Of a stretch of 64,000 bases of DNA, positions 57,530 to 64,000 are shown piece after piece. The notes beneath the pieces are model-generated. The model was not told the origin of the DNA, did no database searches, and was given only the letters and a program-made list of their open reading frames with translations. The stretch spans positions 9,283,560-9,347,559 of the forward strand of contig OZ020525.1 in assembly GCA_963971425.1 (NCBI GenBank). Reading direction: 5' to 3'. The number at the start of each line of letters is the position of its first letter. Positions within the stretch are counted from its first letter, which is position 1. Origin of the DNA: Bryoerythrophyllum caledonicum (lineage: Eukaryota; Streptophyta; Bryopsida; Pottiales; Pottiaceae). Position numbers and translations under genes: made by a program.

Positions 57530-60250
57530 TCAAGTTACATACTTTTTGAGCCTGTAGCCATTATAGCGTGTTGCATATACGTTACCTGCAAAATCTTGTA
57601 ATTCCACGGAACCCTTATGATAGAATTTAAGTATTTTATATGGTCCAAACCATCTCATTTTAAATTTCCCTGGGAATTTTCTGAAATTGACTGTCATAGA
57701 GTAAGACAATCATTTTCTTTTAGAATTTTAGGTTGTAATTTACTATCATATTAAGTTTTCCTTTGTTTTTGTATAGCTTCCATGTTCATGTAAGCTTGGC
57801 CTCTAATTTCATCTAGACGCTCAAGATTATCTAATCTTTCTCTTAAAGATTGTTCATCATCTAATCTTTCAGAAATTGCCACGGGTAGGGAAGGTAATGC
57901 CACTTCTATTGAGAGCATAGCTTCCAATCCATACACTAATTGATATAGGGTTGTTTTAGTTGTAGTTTTTATTGTACATCTATATGCCCATAATGCATTA
58001 TTCAATTCATAATCCCAATTAGATGCATTTCCTTGTAATGTCTTAGTGATGATCTTGCAAAGAATACCATTAGACTTCTCAGTTTGTCCATTAGCTCAAG
58101 GGTGATAGGGTGATGATTTACGGTGCTTAATAAAATACTTTTGCAACATTTTCTCAATAGTGTCATTGATGAAGTGAGTTCTTCTATCACTTATAATTTC
58201 TTTTGGACACCCAAACCTAGTGATGATATATTCATAAATGAATTTTGCAACAATGTCTGCATCATCATTTTTAGTGGCAAGGGCCTCTACCCACTTAGTC
58301 ACATATTCTGTTGCAACCAAGATATAACGTTTTTGACCCTTACGACTAGGTGGTTTAATGGGACCTACAAAGTCAATTCCCCATTTTTCAAAAGGAATTT
58401 GTGCTAAAATTGGTGTTAATGGCATGCCTTGGTGGCTGTCGGTTTACCGACTCGCTGACAAGGATCACATTTTTTAGCATAATTAGTGGCATCGGCAAAA
58501 AGTGTGGGCCACCAATATCCTGCTCGCAATGCTTTTTGAGCGGTAGCCCAACCTGCAAAATGCCCTCCACAGACATCATCATGACAGCCTATTAAAATCA
58601 TTGACACTTCACTAGGGTTTACACATCGCCGAAGTATATCATCTTTACCTCGCTTATAGAGAACACCACTAATCATGGTGTATGGTAAAGATTGATGGAC
58701 TAATTTAATTTTATCTTTGCTAGTGTATTCAATAGGAAAAGTAGCCTTAGTTAAATAGTAGATGATGTCGGCATATTCTTTTGGAATTACATCAAATACC
58801 TCCACATCCTCCTTAACGAAAAAGATGTGTGCATCTGGAAAGTTATCATCTATGGATTGTGGATTTATAGTCTCACTAAGTTGGGATAAAAAATCTACAT
58901 TTTAATGTATTTTCCCTGGTCTGACATTAATGGTAAAATCAAACTCTTGTAATAGCAAAATCCACCTTGCAATTCAACCACTTAATTGAGGCTTATTGAT
59001 CATATACTTTAAAGCATCATGATCAATATGGAAAGTGAATTTATAACCCAACAAATAATGTCTATATTTTTTAACAGAGAAAATCATGCCAAGACCTTCT
59101 TATTCAATCACAAAATAATTCCTTCCTGGGGCACTCAATTGTTGACTTACAAAGTAAATTGGTCTATTATGACTTTAAGAATTTTTCTGACTTAAGACAC
59201 TTCCAATTGCCATATTAGAAGCATCAACATATACTTCAGAAGGCTTTGTCCAATCTGGGGGAATTAGGACAGGTGCCTTACTAAGACGACGTTTTAAATT
59301 GTTAAAAGCTTTAGTGCAATCATCTATCCATACCCCTGGTAGTAAAGTTTGTTTTGTTAAAACATTCAAGGGTACTGCTATAAAAGCAAATTTATAAATA
59401 AATCTTCTATAATAACCCGTTGCACCTAGATCATTTTAATCCTGTCAAATGTTCAGGTATTTCCATTTTAAGAATAATGTCTACTTTGTCTGGGTCAACC
59501 GATATTCCATCCCATAAAACAACATGACCTAATAATTTACCACATACAGTGGCAAACTAAGACTTAGTAGCATTTATAGATATGCCATACTCTCGACATT
59601 GATCAAAGCATTTCTTTAAATCTTGTGCATGATCATTCTTAGAACCAAACACACAAAAATCATCTAAAAAGATCTCCATAAATTTTCTAAGATATTTTGT
59701 AAAGGTTTGAGTGATAACTCTTTGGAATGTTGCCGGAGCATTGCACAATCCAAATGGCATGATGTTATATGCAAAAGTCCCCCAGTCTGTAGTGAAAGTG
59801 GTCAATGGTCTATTTTCTGGGGCAATATGCACTTGATTATAACCCGAGAATCCATCAAGGAAAGAATAACACTCATGACCAGCTACACCATCCAGGACTG
59901 CATCAGAAAATGGTAAAGGAAAGAAATCTTTCTTAGTTGCTTTGTTCAACTGTCTAAAATCCTGATAAATACGGATCTTACCATTCTTTTTAGGTACTAT
60001 GATAATAAGTGAAACCCACTCACTAAATGGCACGGGATAAATGAAATTACACTCATGTAATTTATCAATTTCCTCTTTAACCATTAGAAAATACTTTGGA
60101 TTCATCCTATATTGCCTTTGCCTAACAAGTTTAGCATCCGCTTCCAGGATAATTCGATGTTGACAAACATCAGGAGGTATGCCTTTCAAGTCTTTGTAAG
60201 TCCAAGCAAAGGCATCTTTCTCCTTCTTAAAGAATTCCAACCATTTATTA
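57530..60250 (-). pseudogene. Gypsy element 2 pol: reverse transcriptase, RNase H, integrase
   Basis: Minus strand from 60240: FAWTYKDLKGIPPDVCQHRI, PVPFSEWVSLIIIVPKKNGK, FLDGFSGYNQVHIAP, TFAYNIMPFGLCNAPATFQR and IFLDDFCVF (the catalytic pair, about 59660). RNase H follows with SEVYVDASNMAIGSVLSQK (about 59200). Integrase has CHDDVCGGHFAGWATAQKAL...CDPC (H2C2), WGIDFVGP (first Asp), IISDRRTHF (second Asp; Gly expected before Thr) and QTEKSNG (Glu, after a stop), then KFKMRWFGPYKILKF and GYRLKKYVT at the end. There is no chromodomain, so it belongs outside the chromoviruses, near the Athila/Tat group. Stops are frequent between 58800 and 59560. Confidence 0.9.
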
Positions 60251-60987
60251 TATTCTTTAGAACTTAATTCATCATATTTTAATAGGCTTAGGATCTTCCA
60301 TAGTGCCTAAATTTATTTCTAAAGTATTTTTACTAGAGGATGAACACTAGGTATTTTCTTATCACCTAGCAACTGATCCAAGTCTGATACATAATGAAGT
60401 TCCTTATCTGATTCTCCCTCAGTAGTAATATTAAAAATAGGAGCATTTTGCCATGCTTCAATAGGTGAATCCGAGTCATCGACTTGACTGTGAGGGACAA
60501 AATACTCTCGAAGACCTAAGCCTTTAAACGTAGGCATGTCCTAGACAACATTAGTGTCTTCAGGCTCAGATTCTGAATTGGAATCAGTAGTCCAATCTCA
60601 ATCATCATCCTGGGTCTCACCATGATAGTTTGCACGAAACATATTAGGAAGAATGATTTTATTTTTATGCTTCCCAATTGTTAAAGTTTCTTTACCCCAA
60701 TCGTCCTTGGCTTTGGCTAATGACAACCAAGGTCTGCCAAGAAGGATAGGATATGTGGAAATGGACTCACTCACCTTAAAGACAATATACTCAATTTTAG
60801 AATCAATTCCACCAATTATTGTATTTAATTGTATCAATTTTTCCAAAGGTTTGACTCTACTTTGATCAGCCATTTGTAGAATAATAGGAGTAGGTGCTAT
60901 GTTAGTTATGCCTAACTCTTCCATAGTGTCAACATTCATGAGGTTAACACTACTCCCACTATCAATTTGGACTCCATCAATTAAAGT
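60251..60987 (-). pseudogene. Gypsy element 2 protease and linker
   Basis: Minus strand: LIDGVQIDSGSSVNLMN gives the retropepsin active-site DSG (about 60960), followed by MNVDTMEELGITNIAPTP, the flap-like strand region and YPILLGRPWLSLAKA. A TGA interrupts just upstream. An acidic linker (EAWQNAPIFNITTEGESDK) joins it to reverse transcriptase. Confidence 0.8.
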
Positions 60988-62110
60988 TCAATCTATAATT
61001 ACATCAACTGTGGGTGCACCTGGATCCAAAAAAATATCATGAACATTCATAATTCTATTATGTTTTTTCTTTTTTAAAGGTATAAATGATTCTTTTACTA
61101 TTTGTTTCGAACGCTTATAAAAAGTAGGTTGTTCCAGTGGTTTCATGGAAGTACTTGGTTTTTCCACATTTGGAATTGTAGGTAGAGCTTCCTCTGGCAA
61201 AGTAGGTGTTATAGGTACTTGAGTAGGATTTTCCCAAGAATCACTACTTGTCATTTCTATTATTTGTGGTGATGGTTTAAAAATTTCTGGTCTTTTCAGT
61301 GTAGTTGGCATATTTCTATCAAGCACAGGATTAAGTTTTACTTTACTATAATCACTCTCTGAGCTACTAATGGGTTCTTTTTCAAGGGCCTTCTTGGCTT
61401 GCGATCTAGTGATACAGACATTTTGAAGAGTATCAATAGCCATATAGTTAACATTTCTATTATTAGAAGACTCTACTTTTTGAATTTGAACTTGTTTCCT
61501 AACATTAGGAAACTCAGTAATTATGGTTGTGCAAAAGGTAGAAACATGCCCTGTTTGCCCACATCTCCGACACAAGGGATTAAAACCGATTTGTTGGCGC
61601 TCATTTATACATTCCCTAGAATAATGACCTGGCTCTCCACATCTATAACATACTACTTCCTTATTTCTATCTTGGTTAGGTCCTCTCCAAACTTGGTGTT
61701 GACTGTAACCATTATTTCCTCTTGATTGGTAATTATTATTTCTTGGTCTGGTAAAATGTTGTTTGGATGTAATTCTATAAGGTTGTTTTTGGTTATTATT
61801 TTGAGAAGGTTGCTCTTGTACTAAGGCCTTAACTTCCTTGATATTTCTACAAGTAGTTATATCATGGCCCTTTGCACCGCAATAAGCACATTTAAGTTTA
61901 GGCATTTCTCCTTTAGGATATCTACACTCGGTGGCCAAGTATCCATGTCCCTTACACTTACTACACCAAATATTAGTTCGTTGATTCGTAGCTTTAGGTC
62001 TTTTATTTCTACCTTCATTAACTTGGACCGACAATTCCTTAAATTGTTAATTGAAAGGTTTGTATTTCACTCTCCCATAACACCATATTTGTTATATTGG
62101 AAGATTTCCA
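60988..62110 (-). pseudogene. Gypsy element 2 gag C-terminus with CCHC knuckles
   Basis: The open frame 60988-62034 holds four zinc-knuckle positions: CSKCKGHGYLATEC (its His position reads Tyr), CAYCGAKGHDITTC, CYRCGEPGHYSREC and CRRCGQTGHVSTFC. Then comes a Ser/Pro-rich linker to protease (LEQPTFYKRSKQIVKESF near its end). These knuckles bind the element's RNA. The rest of gag, the primer-binding site and the LTR are missing beyond about 62110. Confidence 0.9.
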
Positions 62111-62546
62111 TGATTTTGAAGATATATGATCTTTGAAGTATCAATGGTAACAGTAAAAGAAGCATATACCATTATTCCAAGCTTTATTCAAAACTTCATG
62201 AAAAAAAGTCACAAAGAACACTCATTTACCCCGAGGCAAAACACAATCGTCCTATCACTAATCAAATGGTCTAGGGAGTTCCTCCATAAGCCTCTACACG
62301 CGTCTTCAAAAAAACCCTCTGACGTTGCCTAGTCCATGTTGCGCCATTCTCTTGCATTCATGGGCTCTCTAGAAGACGCTGCAAACCCCGCCTACGCACC
62401 TCATCACTGTTTGATTTGGGCAGAGAGTATCGGCGGGTAGGGGAAGGAGAGCATTTGTCTCTAGCAGCATTTTTTCAAAGAATACGGGGGCGGAGACATT
62501 TACCAGATGATTCCTGCACAATAGGCGCCACACACAATCCAAAGAA
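62111..62546. other. Unrecognised stretch between gypsy element 2 and the small inverted-repeat element
   Basis: No domain is recognised. On the minus strand a pyrimidine-rich stretch ending GTGCAG near 62515 could be a splice acceptor of the phosphatase gene, but nothing confirms it. Confidence 0.35.
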
Positions 62547-62548
62547 AT

Positions 62549-63363
62549 ACACTTTAGGTCGAATACTCCTACACATCACACATGAAAATTGTATCAATAA
62601 GATCCATCCTAGTGCACTTTAGGTCAAATGGAGCTAAAATGCAGAAGGGAAGATCCACAGACAACATTTAACATCCAACGAATAAAAACAAAATCAAATA
62701 AACCAAAACTACATGAGTGTAATGTAGCTCAACAACAAACCAAAATTGCCTAGGCCAAAACGACTCAATAGTGCAATAACTTGGAGGTTAGCATAACATG
62801 CACCGCGAGCAAGCGTTGGGAAGTAGCATCCCTTAAACCGTCATAGAGAGTATGCTTTGCTGGAGTACAATTATCCGGATTTAGACGCGGGGACCGTGGA
62901 ACTGAACGAGGCCACTGTGGCGAAGGTGAGTTGTTCCTTTCATGAATTGGCTCCCGCGCAATAGGGCTTTCAACAACTCCGTCGTCCACTGCCATGGTGA
63001 AATAATCCATGGTTGACTGCTCGGTTGCAGCAGAATGCAACAAAAACCCTTTATTTCGAAGAGAAAGGGTGAACTCCTCTGGGCCCAGCAAGGAATCCAC
63101 GGAAGCCCGACAATCACAACCCTGTAGAATTTCCAACCAAAGTGACGCTTACATACCTCAGAACAATAGATGAATACTCCAATCATTCAAAACAGGACGA
63201 CATTCCGTCAGCAGTGAGTATCCATTCCCTACAACAAACAAAGTGGTGAAACATCTCGGTTTCATTTATCAAAAAAAATATATACACAAAAAATGGTCCA
63301 ATAAAATTTACAAAATAGAGCTTGAATCAATCGGTATAGTTTAGCTCTATCCGACCTAAAGTG
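62549..63363. mobile_element. Possible MITE with TA target duplication
   Basis: The left end CACTTTAGGTCGAATA (62549) matches the right end read inward, CACTTTAGGTCGGATA (63363), with one mismatch, and both are flanked by TA. A second, longer but less exact match to the right end starts at 62615, so the left border could lie there. The 815-bp interior has one 123-codon minus-strand frame without a recognised domain. Confidence 0.45.
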
Positions 63364-63453
63364 TAATAAGCATCTAAGCATTTCCAACGGCATTAAGAGC
63401 GGAGATTCTGAGACGCTTGGATTGCGTTCCAGATACTCGCAGACTGACCACAC

Positions 63454-64000
63454 GTCTTCTAATCATTATAGAACATCTCCCGGTCCGAGGGATGTTTGGC
63501 CCGGTACTACGCTAGACCACCCGGAAACATATGAAGGTCAAAGAGATGTGGCAGCAATTCCTCTAGCAGTACAGAATCATCTCTCGCACCATCATGTTTG
63601 TACGACCATGATGGAAGAAGAAGGACGTTCTCCGGCAAATTGAGCATATGCTTAATCGGGCTGTCGTCAATGACAAGCATATTCGCCGGAGTATACTCAC
63701 GACCCAACCTATTGAAGAGATGGTTCGATAAGGTCTTCAAGAAGATGTCCTTCTGAGTGCCAGATTCCTTCATGTAGATTGTTCTGCTACCGACTCTACG
63801 CTCGGGAACCCTATCGCAACTCTCCTGACTAAAGATCCTGAGAGGGTATGAAGAACTATGCTGAAAAAGATATTTACATATCTGACGTGTTGTGGATTCC
63901 ATCATGGAACTCCAGATCGTGATAGTGGCAATCTTAGACAACCTCATGAGGAATTCAACACAACCAGGGCGCACTCGGACTAGTTTAGGGCCTACTTCGG
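63454..64000 (-). CDS. FCP1/NIF-like HAD phosphatase, 3' part (gene runs off the window)
   Basis: The minus-strand frame is open from the window edge: KLVRVRPGCVEFLMRLSK, ITIWSSMM (motif II Ser), RTIYMKESGTQKDIFLKTLS with the motif Lys, then NMLVIDDSPIKHMLNLPENV (motif III DDS) and DDSVLLEELLPHLFDLHMF. The DXDXT motif I must lie beyond 64000. FCP1/NIF-family enzymes dephosphorylate phosphoserine proteins such as the RNA polymerase II tail; the substrate here is unknown. Either the frame stops at 63507-63509, or a 62-bp intron (63459-63520, GTGGTC...ATTAG) is spliced to read FPEDVWSVCEYLERNPS and stop at 63262. I favour splicing because the joined reading continues sensibly. Confidence 0.75.

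Noticed and set aside
62765-63136. 123-codon minus-strand frame as an exon of the phosphatase gene
   Set aside because: It lies within the putative inverted-repeat element and shows no link to HAD phosphatases.

Overview
The window looks like nuclear DNA of a land plant or other streptophyte with a large, repeat-rich genome. A spliced, GC-rich LEA-like gene with a plastid-type transit peptide sits in a sea of AT-rich transposable elements. The elements are PIF/Harbinger, CACTA/EnSpm, Tc1, Ty1/copia, several Ty3/gypsy lineages and one giant non-LTR element. A bryophyte, lycophyte or charophyte-grade plant would fit; the species cannot be named from sequence alone. There are no bacterial-style operons and no tRNA, rRNA or CRISPR loci.

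Layout. 1-2282: repeat-rich noncoding DNA, then the 3' end of a chromovirus (integrase tail, chromodomain, LTR). 2490-4245: LEA-like gene copy 1. 4731-23091: a decayed autonomous PIF/Harbinger element (transposase plus Myb/SANT-like gene). A 13.75-kb LINE (7616-21364, 12-bp target duplication) is inserted in the apparent intron of its Myb-like gene. 23101-24780: fold-back-like repeats. 25030-26783: LEA copy 2. 27785-30250: a deleted, non-autonomous relative of the same Harbinger family. 30340-31760: a second copy of the fold-back repeat. 32017-34901: CACTA element 1. 35579-36906: LEA copy 3. 37594-38765: Tc1-type DD34E transposon remnant. 38766-40430: copia fragment. 40767-51620 (minus strand): one gypsy element ending in a PHD finger, split by a solo-LTR-like insert (41186-43834) and by CACTA element 2 (44543-50125). 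About 51990-53899: CACTA-like element 3. 56010-57495: a long CTT array and a 234-bp tandem repeat. 57530-62110 (minus strand): gag-pol of a second gypsy lineage. 63262-64000 (minus strand): 3' part of an FCP1/NIF-like HAD phosphatase gene, next to a small inverted-repeat element.

The most interesting object is the LINE at 7616-21364. Its long second ORF (about 2,360 codons once the nested insert is set aside) has, in order: a perfect match to the 2A ribosome-skipping consensus at its N-terminus, an APE endonuclease, a reverse transcriptase, a possible N6-adenine-methyltransferase-like segment, an RNase H, and a zinc-knuckle plus restriction-like endonuclease (RLE). APE and RLE together are the hallmark of the Dualen/RandI LINE group described from green algae. 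The copy is dead (stops, frameshifts, a nested insertion), but a second, 5'-truncated copy of the same family sits inside it in reverse orientation and keeps the KPD motif of the RLE. The two copies also show compensatory change in a 3'-terminal hairpin.

The host content is sparse: three LEA-like copies with identical coding sequence and intron, and the partial phosphatase gene. Everything else is transposon, satellite or unrecognised spacer.
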